Assembly (NCBI RefSeq): GCF_031729055.1
Contig: NZ_JAVMIP010000001.1
Location: 432,427 to 496,426 of the forward strand
Length of the DNA: 64,000 bases
Direction of reading: 5' to 3'
Source of the DNA: Pseudocalidococcus azoricus BACA0444
Lineage (GTDB): Bacteria > Cyanobacteriota > Cyanobacteriia > Thermosynechococcales > Thermosynechococcaceae
The position numbers and the translations under genes are program-made. The first letter of the stretch is position 1; every line of letters starts with the position of its first letter. Below the pieces are notes generated by a model, which saw only the letters and a list, made by a program, of their open reading frames with translations, did not search any database and was not told the origin of the DNA. This document shows positions 6,914 to 18,045 of this stretch, in pieces.

Positions 6914-9604
6914 TCACGAACTGATGCTGCCTATATCCTGAGGGTTGATATCCGGGTCTTCGACAAGTAAATCATTAACGGGGAAGCGATCCAATAATTG
7001 CCGGGCCTGGGTGGCTGATTTCTTCAGGGTTGGGCTGGCATGGGGCGCATGGGGAATTTGGGAGAGAACATCCAAGGTGCGGCGCAACAGACGGACTAAA
7101 TCCCCTTGATCCAAGTTCGTAGCTTGGCAGAGAGCAGACCATTCTATTCCTAAGGCCCAATGCTCTACCAGGCCGACTAAACCCGTTTCTAACCAAATTG
7201 GGAAAATCACTCGTTTGCGGCGCTGGGCCTGGAACAATTGGCGGCGGATCGGGCGCAAGCTGCTTAAGGCCTCTTCAACTGGTGCAGAAAGAGCATGATC
7301 TGTCCAGCTATCGGGGCGGGGAGTTTCGGTGACTAAGGCGGCACAGGCAGCGGCTAGTTGTTGCGGGGGCAACTCATCCAAGGCCCCAGAATCGAATGCC
7401 AAGGCTAACCACAGTTCGTTCTCGCCCCGCAGAGAAGCAGCTAATTGCCCCAAGGGGGTTGCAACTAAATCCTCCAGGCCTCCAAACTCTTGCAAAATGG
7501 CGATTAAACTCAAAAAGTCTTCCCAATGGGGGTGGGCTTGCTGGCTCAGTTTTTCTTGGCGATCCACCAGGTCTGTTAATAATTTCTCCCGTCGTCGCCG
7601 TAACCGTAAAGCCGTCCCTGGATTCGCCCCCACCGGTAGGGTGGCCATTTCAGCCTCAATTTGGGCAATTTTCTTGGCCTGGGCCTGGACTTCTAGGGAA
7701 ACATCGGGATGCATCTCCGGTAAAGCTTTGGCGATGTCGGCTGCTTCCGTGGGCCCGTTCCAGGAATACCCACGTTTAGGGGAAATGTCGGTAGGCCAAG
7801 CCGGGAACACCACCGGAGCTACTTTGCCAATGGCCTTGACCTGCTCCAATGCGACGACATAAAAGCGATTATTAACTCCCCAACAACCTAAGAGGGGAAA
7901 TTGCCCCGGCCCCGGCAGTTTGGCAGCAAGGATCGCCGTTAGATAGGCATCTTCCACCTTGGGATGGAGTTCGGTCGTATCCAAGCAAACTAAAGTCCCA
8001 GGTTGAGCAACCAAAAGTTGGGGAACCCGCTGTTCATGGGCCAGGGCCTCGGCCTGGTGGCTCAGGGTTTTCAGGAGGCGTTGTTCTTGGCGGAGCCGTT
8101 CCCGCAGCTTTTGATAACGACTCAGGGCCTGGGGGTTGGCAGGATCTAGACGCTGGTTAATCTCTTCCAGTTCTGCTTCTAATGTCGCAATGGCCTGGCG
8201 TTGGGGAGCAAGGTGTAAGGTAGCAAGGTATTGACCAAAACTGCGCTCAATCAAGTCTCTGGCTTCTTCTAAGGTATGCCGTTGCAGTAGATTCAAAACC
8301 ATCCCATAACTGGGTGTAAACTGACTCACCAGGGGATCCGGGCCAACGGTAGCTAAATAGGCCGCTTCCCGTGCCCCTTCAAAGGGGGTTTGCAGTGTCA
8401 CCACATGGCCAATTTCGTCCATCCCCCGCCGCCCGGCCCGGCCGGAAATCTGCAAAAACTCCGAGGCTGTTAAGAGACGATGCCCAGAATCGGTGCGTTT
8501 GGAAAGGGATGATAACACCGTTGTCCGGGCTGGCATATTAATTCCGGCTGCCAACGTTTCCGTGGCAAACACAACTTTGATGAGACCGTCTTGAAATAGC
8601 TCTTCAATCAGGGTTTTCCACAGGGGTAGGACTCCGGCATGGTGAGCGGCAATTCCCTGGCGTAAGGGGGCAATGTGGGCAGTCGGGACAACGGCACCAT
8701 TACGGGCTAAGAACTCGTCCAAAATTTGGTTCAGGGCCTGGGATTCGTCAGGATTGAGCAAGTTTACGCCACCCATTTGTTGGAGGGCCTGGTCACAGCC
8801 GCGCCGACTAAAAATAAAGTAGATGGCTGGTAACATTTGCCGCTGGGCTAACTGATTGACCACATAGGCTAAATTGAGGAACTCTGGGCGTTTTCGGCCC
8901 CGGACAGGAGGAGGGTTGGAGCGCAGTAAACGGGCATTGAGATGGGTTTTCTCGCTGTTTAGGAGGGGAAATAATCCCTTTCCCTGGCAAAAATAAAACT
9001 GTAGGGGAACAGGTCGCCAATCCGAATAAATTAGCCTGGTTTCCCCGTGAACGGCGGTAATCCAATCCGTTAGTTGTTCCCCATTGGCGATGGTGGCAGA
9101 AAGGGCGACTAACTGAATTTCGGCTGGACAATAAATGATTGACTCTTCCCACACTGTCCCTCGTTGCCGGTCATTCATATAATGGCATTCATCTAAAACC
9201 ACCGACTCGACTCCAGCTAAGGATGTGCCCACTTCCCCAATCGGCGTTCCATAGAGCATATTCCGAAAAATTTCGGTGGTCATGACGAGAATGGGCGCGT
9301 CACGGTTAATGGACACATCTCCCGTCAACAGGCCCACCTGCTCGTGGCCAAATTGTTCGCGAAAATCCCGCAGTTTTTGGTTAGACAGTGCCTTTAAGGG
9401 AGTCGTATAGAAAACCCGCCGTTGCCGCGCCAAAGCCCGATGAATCACATACTCCCCAACCAGAGTCTTCCCAGAACCCGTCGGGGCACAGACGACAACG
9501 GAACAGTTTTGATTGAGGGCCTCAATGGCCTGGAGTTGGAAGTCATCTAGGGAAAAAGGAAATAATGCCGTAAACTCCTCTAACCCATAACTAGTTTGGT
9601 TCAT
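6914..9604 (-). CDS. Ski2/Mtr4-like DEAD/DEAH-box RNA helicase with DSHCT domain
   Basis: This 896-residue ATP-dependent RNA helicase is likely involved in RNA processing or decay. Domain order: RecA1 (residues about 20-190) with Walker A APTGSGKT, motif II DECH and motif III SAT; RecA2 (about 250-430) with FATETLAAGINMPA and QISGRAGRRG; then a winged-helix/coiled segment and a C-terminal DSHCT-like helical domain. It is the cyanobacterial/plastid form related to chloroplast ISE2, by general knowledge. Its ATG (9602-9604) overlaps the TGA of the CheA-like pilL gene (9601-9603) as ATGA, so it should be translated by coupling from the chemotaxis operon. That placement is unexpected for an RNA helicase. 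Confidence 0.9.
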   Translation of the reverse strand: MNQTSYGLEEFTALFPFSLDDFQLQAIEALNQNCSVVVCAPTGSGKTLVGEYVIHRALARQRRVFYTTPLKALSNQKLRDFREQFGHEQVGLLTGDVSINRDAPILVMTTEIFRNMLYGTPIGEVGTSLAGVESVVLDECHYMNDRQRGTVWEESIIYCPAEIQLVALSATIANGEQLTDWITAVHGETRLIYSDWRPVPLQFYFCQGKGLFPLLNSEKTHLNARLLRSNPPPVRGRKRPEFLNLAYVVNQLAQRQMLPAIYFIFSRRGCDQALQQMGGVNLLNPDESQALNQILDEFLARNGAVVPTAHIAPLRQGIAAHHAGVLPLWKTLIEELFQDGLIKVVFATETLAAGINMPARTTVLSSLSKRTDSGHRLLTASEFLQISGRAGRRGMDEIGHVVTLQTPFEGAREAAYLATVGPDPLVSQFTPSYGMVLNLLQRHTLEEARDLIERSFGQYLATLHLAPQRQAIATLEAELEEINQRLDPANPQALSRYQKLRERLRQEQRLLKTLSHQAEALAHEQRVPQLLVAQPGTLVCLDTTELHPKVEDAYLTAILAAKLPGPGQFPLLGCWGVNNRFYVVALEQVKAIGKVAPVVFPAWPTDISPKRGYSWNGPTEAADIAKALPEMHPDVSLEVQAQAKKIAQIEAEMATLPVGANPGTALRLRRRREKLLTDLVDRQEKLSQQAHPHWEDFLSLIAILQEFGGLEDLVATPLGQLAASLRGENELWLALAFDSGALDELPPQQLAAACAALVTETPRPDSWTDHALSAPVEEALSSLRPIRRQLFQAQRRKRVIFPIWLETGLVGLVEHWALGIEWSALCQATNLDQGDLVRLLRRTLDVLSQIPHAPHASPTLKKSATQARQLLDRFPVNDLLVEDPDINPQDIGSISS

Positions 9605-12600
9605 GGGACTGGTTCAGAAACCAAAACTTCCCCCTGGAGCAAGCGATTTGCCGCATCCAATAACTGCTCCTCTAAATAAGGTTTGGTGAAATAGCCTCGT
9701 GCTCCCAGTTGGGCAGCCATTTGCCGGTGACGATCTGCCCCCCGTGAGGTCAGCATCGCAATCGGTAGTTGGCTTAAGGTAGGATCTTTCTGCATCCGCG
9801 ACAGCAACTCCAGGCCATCCATTCGCGGCATCTCAATATCACAGAAAACCAAATCACAGGGCAAACCAGAGCGGAGTTTTTCCCAAGCATCCTGTCCGTC
9901 GCGGGCCTGTTCGACTCGATAACCAGCCCGTGTGAACGTCATCGAGAGGAGTTCCCGCACCGTAATCGAATCATCAATAATCAGGACTAAGGGTTCAGCT
10001 TTAACTATTTCTTCCGGAAGAGGGGGCATCGGTGTTCCCCAATCTCCAGGTTCCAGACGATTGAGCGAGAGATCAACTAATTCTAGGATGTCCGCAATGG
10101 CCATGGCCCGCCCATCCCCCTGCACCGTGACACCAGCAATTCCCATGGGTTTGGGAACCGGCCCCGCCAGTTGCTTAATCACAATTTCCTGCTCACCAAT
10201 GACCTGATCCACTTGTAGGGCAATCAAATCATCGGCACTGCGGAGAATGACAACAGAAATGACATCTTCCTCATGACTGGCTCCACCATAGACATTACTT
10301 CGACTAATTTGTCGCCGATAAGGAAGTAAATCTGTCAATCGCCGGAATGTCAACTGCCGATCGCGCCAGGCCAGTTTCTGTTCGCCCTCCTCACTCACCT
10401 GTAAGCGATCTTCGGGAATATCTAGCATATCTTCCACACCATCAATGGGGAAGGCAATCCGGCAGTGATTATCAATACAACAGAGGGCTTTTGTGATACT
10501 CAGAGTCAGAGGTAAGCGAATCGTGAAGGTTGTGCCTTTCCCGAGGGTGGAATCGGTGTTGATACTGCCGCGAATTTCCTCAAGGCTAACCCGGACGACA
10601 TCCATCCCCACGCCACGCCCAGCCAAATCATCGGCCTGATCCTTGGTGCTAAACCCAGACCGAAAAAGGAGACCATAAATATCTTGACGGGTCAGGTGAT
10701 TAGCTTCAGAAGCAGAAATAATTCCGGTGGCAATGGCCTTGGCTTTAACCCGTTCCGAATCAATCCCATGGCCATCATCACTGACGGAAATAATTGTCTG
10801 ACTACCCTGGTAAAAGGCTCGAATCTTCACAGTTCCTTTTTCTGGTTTCCCCTTGGCGCGACGCTCCTCTGGGGTTTCAATCCCGTGGTAGATGGCATTG
10901 TTAATTAGGTGGGTCATCGGATCATAGAGCCGCTCGAGAATCCCCTTATCTACGAGAATTCCTTCCCCTTCAATCTCCAAGTTGGCTTGCTTGCCACATT
11001 TGCTGGCAATTTGGCGAACGGCACCCGGTAAGCGTGTGGCCATTTCCCGGAAGGGCACCATGCGGGAACGACTCAAACTTTCTTGGACTTGGGTGGTGAC
11101 TTGGCGGAACATCCGGGTTGTTTGCTCAACTTCATCGACCACATATTCAATGTCGGAGGCAGCCTCTCGAACGCGAACAATTCGTTCAATAACTTCCTGG
11201 GAAAGGGTATGGAAGCCAGTGAACCGATCCATTTCCAGGGAATCAAATTGCACCCCGGTGGCATGGTTAGGGTCATGGGTGCTCTCCCGCCCAAGGCCGC
11301 GAGGTTGAGAAATGCCGCTGAACAAAGAGCTTTCGAGGAGGGAACGGTCGTATAAATCCTGCATTTGTTGGCTGACATCCCCCAACTGCTGAACCTGATA
11401 GAGGAGGTTATCTAAAAATTGTCGGAGCCGCTCTTGGTTATCTTCTAAGGCATTCCGATTAACAACCAATTCCCCGACTAGGTTGTTGAGACCATCTAAA
11501 TGCTTGACAGAAACCCGCATGGTTTGATCAAAGCCTGCACTGGCACTACGCCGAGTCGCTCGCGGACGTAAATTGAGGGCTGGGGTGATGGGATCGGAGG
11601 AGAGGGCTGGATTAGGGGTTAAGTCGGTGAGTAGGGAATCAAACTCCCTCAGTTGGGAGGCTGGAACAGATTCAGGGCCGGCAACCGGTTCCTCAAGGAG
11701 CGATTCTAGGTCATCCCAGGCCGGAGTTGGATCAGCTACAGTCTCTGGGGCTTGAGGCGGAGCTTCAGCTAGAAGGGCATCAAGGTCTTCAAAGTCAACC
11801 GTAGGTGCTGGGGTAGCAGTCACACGCCCCGCAAAAATTTCACTAATTTCGCTCAGATCATTGAGAATATCATCTTGGTCTGAAACCATACCAGGACTAG
11901 GTAAGAGTCCATCGGCAGTAGCGGCCATGAAGGCTTCTAAATCAGCCGAAGTTGCCAGTTGTTCTAAATTCTCCTGATCCCCCAACAAGCTAAGTTCTGG
12001 GGCTGGGACAATCAGTTCATCAAGAACGGCGGCCACCTCTGTAGCTTCGTGCCAATCCGAGGTAGGAATCTCGACCCGGTCGGGAGGTGTCAAAGCATCT
12101 AAGGTGGCAGGGGTAATTTCTTCTGCTAAGAAGGTATCTAAAAAGTCACTGTCAGCGGTTAAATTGGCTTCGCTTTGATCAATGCCCTCCAGCAAGGTAT
12201 CAATCAAGCTCCCCAAACCAGCCGCATCAGCAGGAATCTCTAGGGACTGGGGTTCTAGGGGCTGTGATGCCGTTGTTTGGGCAAAAAAGGTAGCTAGGTC
12301 AACTTCTTCTTCACCCAGGCCACCGCTGGCAAGGGGGTCTGGCTCGGAACTGGTGAAATCTAAACCGCCCAACTCAGCTAGATCCTCAACTGCTGCGGTT
12401 CTCTCCCCAAATAGACCCGAGAGATCCATCTCATTGCTAGCTCCGGCTGCTGCCGCCGTGCTTTCTAAAAATTCGGAGAGATCATCATCGGCATCAATCA
12501 CAGGCTGAGTGGAGTCAAAGCCATAGTCCAGGCCTGGCCAGGGGGGAGGCAGTTCTCCAGAAAGCTCAAAAATATCATCTAACTCACTCAGATCCGCTTC

Positions 12601-13590
12601 CGTTGTCTGCCAGACCACCGCTTCTTCCGTTAATTCGGCGGCAATCACGTCTGGTTCAGAGGGGAAGAACTCCCTGGATTCTTCTAATGCTCCAATTGGA
12701 TCTAGTCCGGCCATGGGCATCACTGCCTCTGGAAGACTCTCCTCTAAGACCAATGGGGACTCAAGAACCGATTCAACCGGTAAGAGAGCCAGCATTTCCG
12801 GAGAAAGGCGAATCTCATCCTCTTGCTGGGCTAGGACGAGATCACGGGCCGCCTTAATGTCTTTAATGATGGTGGGAGCCAGGGCTAAAAGACTATTTTC
12901 AGGATTAGCAATGGCTCCATCGGCAGCCTCTAATAGGTTGACCCAGGCCTGGAGATCAAAGGGTTCTCCCAACTGCCCTAAGCTAACACAAGCGGCTTTT
13001 AACTCTTGGCGAATTTCCGGGGAGTCCGCCTGTTTGAACAGCTGCAACATCCCCCGGAGCCGTTCCGGGACATCGGTTTGAAACACAAATTCCCGCCCAT
13101 CGCTAGGTTCGGCTATTGCGGTGGGGGTGATCGGGATGGGAAGCAGAGTAACGGCAGGTGTGGGTGCGCCGGACACTAAACCACTCAGATGAACTTCTAA
13201 CTGATCAAAGACAGGTTCAGTTTGACTCAGGGCCTGGTTGGCCACCTCTTCAGATAGGCCAAAGGGGCTTTGGAGTTCGTCTAAAAGTTCTCGTAGGGCA
13301 TCAAACCCCCGTAAAAAAAGAGTTTCTAAGGTTTCATCTACCCGGACGGGATGCTCCTTAAGGATCTTGAAGTAGTCTTCTAGTTTGTGGGAAATTTGCT
13401 GAATGCTGTGCAAACCGAGCATGGCGGCCCCACCCTTAACGGAATGAGCGGCCCGAAACATTTCACTCATGGCTTCCGGGTCATCAACCACCCCCTGCAA
13501 ATTCATGAGGCTGGTCTCAATGGTGGTTAAATGCTCTTGAGCTTCCTCAATGAAATAGCCTAAGATGCGCTTTTGCTGATCAGTCTGCAT
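9601..13590 (-). CDS. pilL: CheA-like hybrid histidine kinase of pilus chemotaxis (PilL type)
   Basis: This 1329-residue soluble kinase drives type IV pilus motility and phototaxis. Domains: N-terminal Hpt with phosphorylatable His49 in AAHSVKGGA; a long acidic low-complexity linker (about 150-670); the P3 dimerisation helices; a CheA-type ATPase with N box HLINNAIYHGIE, G1 box SDDGHGID and G2 box AGRGVGMDVV; a CheW-like domain; and a C-terminal receiver (about 1202-1329) with acceptor Asp1251 in CDIEMPRMDG. It lacks the multiple Hpt domains of Pseudomonas PilL/ChpA. Its neighbours PilJ, PilI and PilH make one signalling cluster. I prefer the PilL (Tax3) name over PixL because the partner MCP has no GAF photoreceptor domain. 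Confidence 0.85.
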   Translation of the reverse strand: MQTDQQKRILGYFIEEAQEHLTTIETSLMNLQGVVDDPEAMSEMFRAAHSVKGGAAMLGLHSIQQISHKLEDYFKILKEHPVRVDETLETLFLRGFDALRELLDELQSPFGLSEEVANQALSQTEPVFDQLEVHLSGLVSGAPTPAVTLLPIPITPTAIAEPSDGREFVFQTDVPERLRGMLQLFKQADSPEIRQELKAACVSLGQLGEPFDLQAWVNLLEAADGAIANPENSLLALAPTIIKDIKAARDLVLAQQEDEIRLSPEMLALLPVESVLESPLVLEESLPEAVMPMAGLDPIGALEESREFFPSEPDVIAAELTEEAVVWQTTEADLSELDDIFELSGELPPPWPGLDYGFDSTQPVIDADDDLSEFLESTAAAAGASNEMDLSGLFGERTAAVEDLAELGGLDFTSSEPDPLASGGLGEEEVDLATFFAQTTASQPLEPQSLEIPADAAGLGSLIDTLLEGIDQSEANLTADSDFLDTFLAEEITPATLDALTPPDRVEIPTSDWHEATEVAAVLDELIVPAPELSLLGDQENLEQLATSADLEAFMAATADGLLPSPGMVSDQDDILNDLSEISEIFAGRVTATPAPTVDFEDLDALLAEAPPQAPETVADPTPAWDDLESLLEEPVAGPESVPASQLREFDSLLTDLTPNPALSSDPITPALNLRPRATRRSASAGFDQTMRVSVKHLDGLNNLVGELVVNRNALEDNQERLRQFLDNLLYQVQQLGDVSQQMQDLYDRSLLESSLFSGISQPRGLGRESTHDPNHATGVQFDSLEMDRFTGFHTLSQEVIERIVRVREAASDIEYVVDEVEQTTRMFRQVTTQVQESLSRSRMVPFREMATRLPGAVRQIASKCGKQANLEIEGEGILVDKGILERLYDPMTHLINNAIYHGIETPEERRAKGKPEKGTVKIRAFYQGSQTIISVSDDGHGIDSERVKAKAIATGIISASEANHLTRQDIYGLLFRSGFSTKDQADDLAGRGVGMDVVRVSLEEIRGSINTDSTLGKGTTFTIRLPLTLSITKALCCIDNHCRIAFPIDGVEDMLDIPEDRLQVSEEGEQKLAWRDRQLTFRRLTDLLPYRRQISRSNVYGGASHEEDVISVVILRSADDLIALQVDQVIGEQEIVIKQLAGPVPKPMGIAGVTVQGDGRAMAIADILELVDLSLNRLEPGDWGTPMPPLPEEIVKAEPLVLIIDDSITVRELLSMTFTRAGYRVEQARDGQDAWEKLRSGLPCDLVFCDIEMPRMDGLELLSRMQKDPTLSQLPIAMLTSRGADRHRQMAAQLGARGYFTKPYLEEQLLDAANRLLQGEVLVSEPVP

Positions 13591-13605
13591 CGCCCACTCC
13601 TTGAA

Positions 13606-16600
13606 TTACCCCTGTTCTTCCGTTTGTTCAACCTTAAACCGCTCTACCGAAGACTGTAGATCTCGGGCAACGGTCACCAGATTGTGCAGAGAATCCGAGA
13701 CTCGTTGGGCTTCCTGAGAGGTGGCCTGGGCTGTGAGTTCTACGGACTGCATCACGTGAGCCATGGAACGGGCCGTTTCCGTCTGCTCCACTGTGGCACT
13801 GGTAATGGAGCGCACCAAGCTATCAATCTGACTGGAAACTTGGATAATATCCTCCAGGGAGTGTTTGGCTTGTTCTGCCCGCCGCGTCCCTTCAATCACC
13901 TGTTGAGTACCTTCTTCCATTGCCGTCATCACCGCCCCGGTTTCACTTTGAATTTGGAGGACGATTTGCTCAATTTCCTTGGAGGATTTAGCAGCCCGAT
14001 CTGCGAGTTGCCGGACTTCATCTGCAACGATAGCAAATCCTTTCCCCGATTCCCCAGCCCGAGCGGCTTCGATACTGGCATTCAACGCTAACAGGTTGGT
14101 GCGGGCCGAAATTTGGGAAATTAAGCCGACAATTTTGGAAATCTCCTGGGATGACTCGGCGAGATGCTTGACTTTCCGGGTCGTTTCCGCCACTGTTTCC
14201 CGAATTTGGAGAATCCCGGCCACGGTTCGCTCCACCGCTTCGCCACCTTTGAGAGCAGCTTCTGTTGCATTGCGAGCGACGAGATTGGCTTCTTTCGCAC
14301 TTTCGGCCACCCGTTGAATGGCATTGGTCATCATCTGCACCGAGTTGAGCGTCACCGCTAATTCTTCGGCCTGGCGTAAGGCATCGGAAGAGAGACTACG
14401 AGCAAAGGTTTCATTATCCGTTGCCCCTTTATTGACTTGCCTGGCTGCAACTTTCACCTGTTGGACAATCTTGCGGAGATTAAAAATCGTCAGGTTAAAG
14501 GAGTCAGCAACGGCCCCCAGAACATCCGCTGTGACCTCGGCTTGCACCGTCAGATCTCCGCGAGCAGCCCCTTCGACATCATCCAATAGGCGAATCACCT
14601 GTCGTTGCAGGTCATCCCGTTGTCGCTCATTTTCCTCTGCTTTTTGCTGACTCTCGGCCATCACCCCTTGGATTGACTGAGTCATGGTGTTAAAACTGGT
14701 GGCCAGCTGCCCTAACTCATCTGGAGCAAAGACCGTAGCGGTGGCTGAAATATCACCAGTAATGACAGCATTAAACTGAGCCTGTAAATCAGTAGTGCAG
14801 CGCTTAATATGATCCACATTTCGCCGCCCTAAGGCGTAGGCAGCAACACCTCCAGCAAAGCCCCCTGCCAGGCCACCTAGCAAGGCACTGGGGACGTTTT
14901 CACCCTGATTAATGCCCAGGCCAACCAACCCAGAGGCCAAGGCAGAGACAACCCCCACCGTCAGGGCCGTAGTGGTATTGCGCTTACTAAACGAGGAAGC
15001 ACTGGTATCGCTACTGCTCAGGGACGTAGTGGTGGCTACAACAGGACGGAGTAGGGGCGAGGGGACAGGGGGAGGTATGGGAATTGGGGCTGGCTGGGTA
15101 AAGGCTGACAAGTCCTCAAGCTCGGCACTGGCCTGGGCAATACTGGGGGCATCATTGTCACCGAAATCTAGATCGGGTAATTGACTCAACTCCGCTGATA
15201 AGTCCAGATCTTCAGGGACAATCGCGAATGTTTCATTCATTCGGGCTGCGGACTCGCCCTCTAGATCAATGGGGAGGGGAAGCTCTGAGGCCTGGAATGT
15301 ATCCATTTCCCACTGAGGAGATACCCCAACTGGGCTTTCGGAAGACTCCACTTCGCCAAAATCGAACTCTCCTGCTCCAGTGCCAAAAATCTCTAATTCT
15401 GGCAATTCCAGAAGTTCGAGATTGGGTTCTGCCCCTTCGGCATCCGGATCAGCAAAGGTACTCCCTGTAGGAATAGAAGGAGGTTCGGCCGTATCGGTGG
15501 CATTCATAAAGATCGGGTCCACTTCTTCTGACTCTTCCCAAGCTGTCCCAGGAGTGGGTTGGGCTGCAAAATAATCCCCAAAGAGATCTTCGCCATCCTC
15601 CTCCAAGGCCGAGGGAATGGAATCCAAGTCAAGGGATGAGGGGCTTGAACCTGACTCAGAATTTGGTTCGGGAGTTTCTAAAAAGGCTGTTAAGTCATCT
15701 TCATCACTGGTTTCCTCCAGTTCAAGGGGAATATCGGTGTCTGTAAACTCTAGTAAATCTACGACATCAAGGCCGGGTAATGGGGACTGCGTTAACTCTG
15801 CCTCTGGTAGTGCTTGCGTCTCCAGGCCTGGCTCAGTTGCAAAATAAACAGCAGTCTCTGCCGCTTCTCCATTGGGTTGACCCGATTCACCATCAAGAGA
15901 CAACAGAGCCGCGTCAGCCTCAAAATCCAGTGCAATTCCTGAGTCATCGGCGAGATTATCAGCAAAGAAATCCTCTAGATAATCTGAGTCCGGTTCAGAC
16001 TGAATCTCTCCTGGCAACTCAAGCTCAGAAGACCTGGCAATGGCTGGTTCTTCATCCCAGTCCAAATCCAAACCCAATTCAGAAGGGGTAACTTCTGTCT
16101 GAGATAGCTCTTCTATAGGTGTGACTGAATCCGTGACCAGAGAAGAAATTGATTCGGAGAACTCTAGCTCGGCAATCCCATCCAATTCCTCAGCGAAGAA
16201 GTTGGCGATCGGTTCTGGGGCTGGCACATTTCCCTCAAGCTGAATTTCCGTAGCGAACTCATCTATAGCCAGGGACTCCGTCTGCCCGAAGTCGTTAAGG
16301 TCACCACTTAGGTCACTGATATTATCTAAATCAAAATCTTCTAAGCCATCAAACTCTTCAAGGTCTGCAATATCACCCAGATCTCCAAGGTCATCCATGT
16401 CCCCTAAAGCATTGGGATCAAAGTCAAAATCAAAGTCTTGGGTGGTTTCTAGGCTAGCCTCAACGGCTGGTTGACTCGGCTGAGGAGAAGGTTCCCGCGA
16501 ATTTGGCTCAGACCAGGCCTGGGGAGTTTCGGTTACAAATACATCTCCATCCCCAATATCTGTGGCAAAGGGATCCCCAAACAAATTATCCAAGTTCCCA

Positions 16601-17352
16601 AGACTTACCTCTCCCACCGAAACCACTAATTCCGAATCAAGGGCGGAAAGGTCTGGTTGATTGGGCATGAGCATGGTCATTTCGTTTTCGGAATCTAGCT
16701 CATCAGCCTCCAGGGCTGGCCCTTGGTCAAAATTAAGGCCGACGAAGTCAGAATCCCCATCAATCGCTCCTAAATCAGTAGGAATATCGCTCCAGTCCAG
16801 ATTGCGACTCTTGGGAGCCTCTACCGCGATGCTAATGGCAAAGGGATCTAGGTCTGACTCTCCTGACAAAGCTTCATCTGTTGAGGTGAGAGAGAACTCA
16901 GCCGGAACGGACAAATCTTCGGGTAAAGAGTCACTGGCCTGGAACTGCGCACTCACAGATTCCGTCTGAGAGAGGGCCTGGTTAGTTTGGATAAAGGTAT
17001 GGCCCATTTGCAATCCGGTGGGTTCATCACTATCCCAGTCTTCTTCGTAAGCGTTACCCCCATTCGCTCCCCCAATGTCCACCAGTTCTAAGGTCTTAGA
17101 CAGACTTTCATTGGCGCAATTAATCAGCTCCGGATCAGAGGTCAGATTTAACACCAACTCGTATTGCTCTTGGGCTGGTTGATATTGTTCCTGACAACAG
17201 TAGATATGTCCCCGCAGTAAGCGAATATTGGGATCATCAGGACGAGTGATGACCAGCTTATCCACGATTGTCGCAGCCTGGTCATAATTCCCCTGAATAT
17301 AGGCTGTCACAGCTTTTTGATATTCTTGGGTGTACTGGGTACTGGATGCCAT
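13606..17352 (-). CDS. pilJ: methyl-accepting chemotaxis protein of pilus chemotaxis (PilJ type)
   Basis: The product has 1248 residues. An N-terminal TPR-like segment (residues about 1-100: [20 protein letters not shown], then [12 protein letters not shown]) is followed by about 650 very acidic, Ser/Glu/Asp-rich residues. Two close hydrophobic segments come next (around 785-835) with only a short loop, then HAMP (about 835-930) and the MCP signalling hairpin with tip [15 protein letters not shown] sequence ([21 protein letters not shown]). There is no periplasmic ligand domain and no GAF domain, so sensing must be cytoplasmic or via partners. This fits cyanobacterial PilJ rather than the phototaxis receptor PixJ. 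It ends 15 bp before pilL and lies downstream of pilI after a 162-bp gap. Confidence 0.85.
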   Translation of the reverse strand: MASSTQYTQEYQKAVTAYIQGNYDQAATIVDKLVITRPDDPNIRLLRGHIYCCQEQYQPAQEQYELVLNLTSDPELINCANESLSKTLELVDIGGANGGNAYEEDWDSDEPTGLQMGHTFIQTNQALSQTESVSAQFQASDSLPEDLSVPAEFSLTSTDEALSGESDLDPFAISIAVEAPKSRNLDWSDIPTDLGAIDGDSDFVGLNFDQGPALEADELDSENEMTMLMPNQPDLSALDSELVVSVGEVSLGNLDNLFGDPFATDIGDGDVFVTETPQAWSEPNSREPSPQPSQPAVEASLETTQDFDFDFDPNALGDMDDLGDLGDIADLEEFDGLEDFDLDNISDLSGDLNDFGQTESLAIDEFATEIQLEGNVPAPEPIANFFAEELDGIAELEFSESISSLVTDSVTPIEELSQTEVTPSELGLDLDWDEEPAIARSSELELPGEIQSEPDSDYLEDFFADNLADDSGIALDFEADAALLSLDGESGQPNGEAAETAVYFATEPGLETQALPEAELTQSPLPGLDVVDLLEFTDTDIPLELEETSDEDDLTAFLETPEPNSESGSSPSSLDLDSIPSALEEDGEDLFGDYFAAQPTPGTAWEESEEVDPIFMNATDTAEPPSIPTGSTFADPDAEGAEPNLELLELPELEIFGTGAGEFDFGEVESSESPVGVSPQWEMDTFQASELPLPIDLEGESAARMNETFAIVPEDLDLSAELSQLPDLDFGDNDAPSIAQASAELEDLSAFTQPAPIPIPPPVPSPLLRPVVATTTSLSSSDTSASSFSKRNTTTALTVGVVSALASGLVGLGINQGENVPSALLGGLAGGFAGGVAAYALGRRNVDHIKRCTTDLQAQFNAVITGDISATATVFAPDELGQLATSFNTMTQSIQGVMAESQQKAEENERQRDDLQRQVIRLLDDVEGAARGDLTVQAEVTADVLGAVADSFNLTIFNLRKIVQQVKVAARQVNKGATDNETFARSLSSDALRQAEELAVTLNSVQMMTNAIQRVAESAKEANLVARNATEAALKGGEAVERTVAGILQIRETVAETTRKVKHLAESSQEISKIVGLISQISARTNLLALNASIEAARAGESGKGFAIVADEVRQLADRAAKSSKEIEQIVLQIQSETGAVMTAMEEGTQQVIEGTRRAEQAKHSLEDIIQVSSQIDSLVRSITSATVEQTETARSMAHVMQSVELTAQATSQEAQRVSDSLHNLVTVARDLQSSVERFKVEQTEEQG

Positions 17353-17514
17353 TAAACTTGCTCCCCTAACTGCACTGTGGTGTGTGAGACATCGCCTACT
17401 ACGCTTACCTACTTATATAGAGTATGTTTAATTCCTGTTTGAAGATTACAAAGACCGTCAAATGTAAAGAAAGTTGAATCTACGGTATTGCAGGCCGATC
17501 TTTTAATTTAATGC

Positions 17515-18045
17515 TTATCCTCCCCAGCGAGCACTACGAATCACGGCAACTGCATCCAGCAACTTTAAGCTCTGGGATGAGGCTTCATCCATAATCCATT
17601 CTCCTCGAATAAAGGGAATCATGCTGTCGCTAATGTTACCAGGTGGGACAATCGCCTCTGGATTCAACCACTCCATACCTTTCACCTGATCCACGGCCAG
17701 GCCAACGACTAATTCCTCATCTTCAATGGCAATAATGGAAATTTCCGGCCGATCGGCATTGATCGGGACTTCTTCCCCCAAAAATTGCCCAGCATCTGCT
17801 ACCCAAATGACTTGCCCCCGTAAGTTCAGGACTCCCAAGAGGGTGGCTGAGGTATTGGGAACAGGGGTAATCCGATCTGGGGGAGTGGCAATCACTTCTC
17901 GAACGCCAACGGCAGGCAGGGCCAATTCAGTCCCAGAACTGAGGGAAAACCGTAAATGTAAATCTCCCTCGGGGGTTTGAAGGCCCTGGAAATTGCCATC
18001 TAGAACCTGGGAATCATCAGCTAAAAAATCTGAGCTACTCAGCAT
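17515..18045 (-). CDS. pilI: CheW-like adaptor (PilI type)
   Basis: A CheW-domain protein of 176 aa that would link the receptor PilJ to the kinase PilL. Visible CheW strands include LHLRFSLSSGTELALPAVGV, VREVIATPPDRITPVPNTS, and GVLNLRGQVIWVADAGQFLG. The start is ATG 18043-18045, which overlaps the TAA of the upstream receiver gene by one base (TAATG). An upstream in-frame ATG at 18144 would run through the upstream gene in another frame and can be ignored. The end of the protein (AVAVIRSARWGG) is close to that of cyanobacterial PilI. Confidence 0.87.
   Translation of the reverse strand: MLSSSDFLADDSQVLDGNFQGLQTPEGDLHLRFSLSSGTELALPAVGVREVIATPPDRITPVPNTSATLLGVLNLRGQVIWVADAGQFLGEEVPINADRPEISIIAIEDEELVVGLAVDQVKGMEWLNPEAIVPPGNISDSMIPFIRGEWIMDEASSQSLKLLDAVAVIRSARWGG

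Noticed and set aside
13606..17352. PixJ phototaxis photoreceptor
   Set aside because: No GAF or bilin-binding domain is present, so PilJ is the better name.
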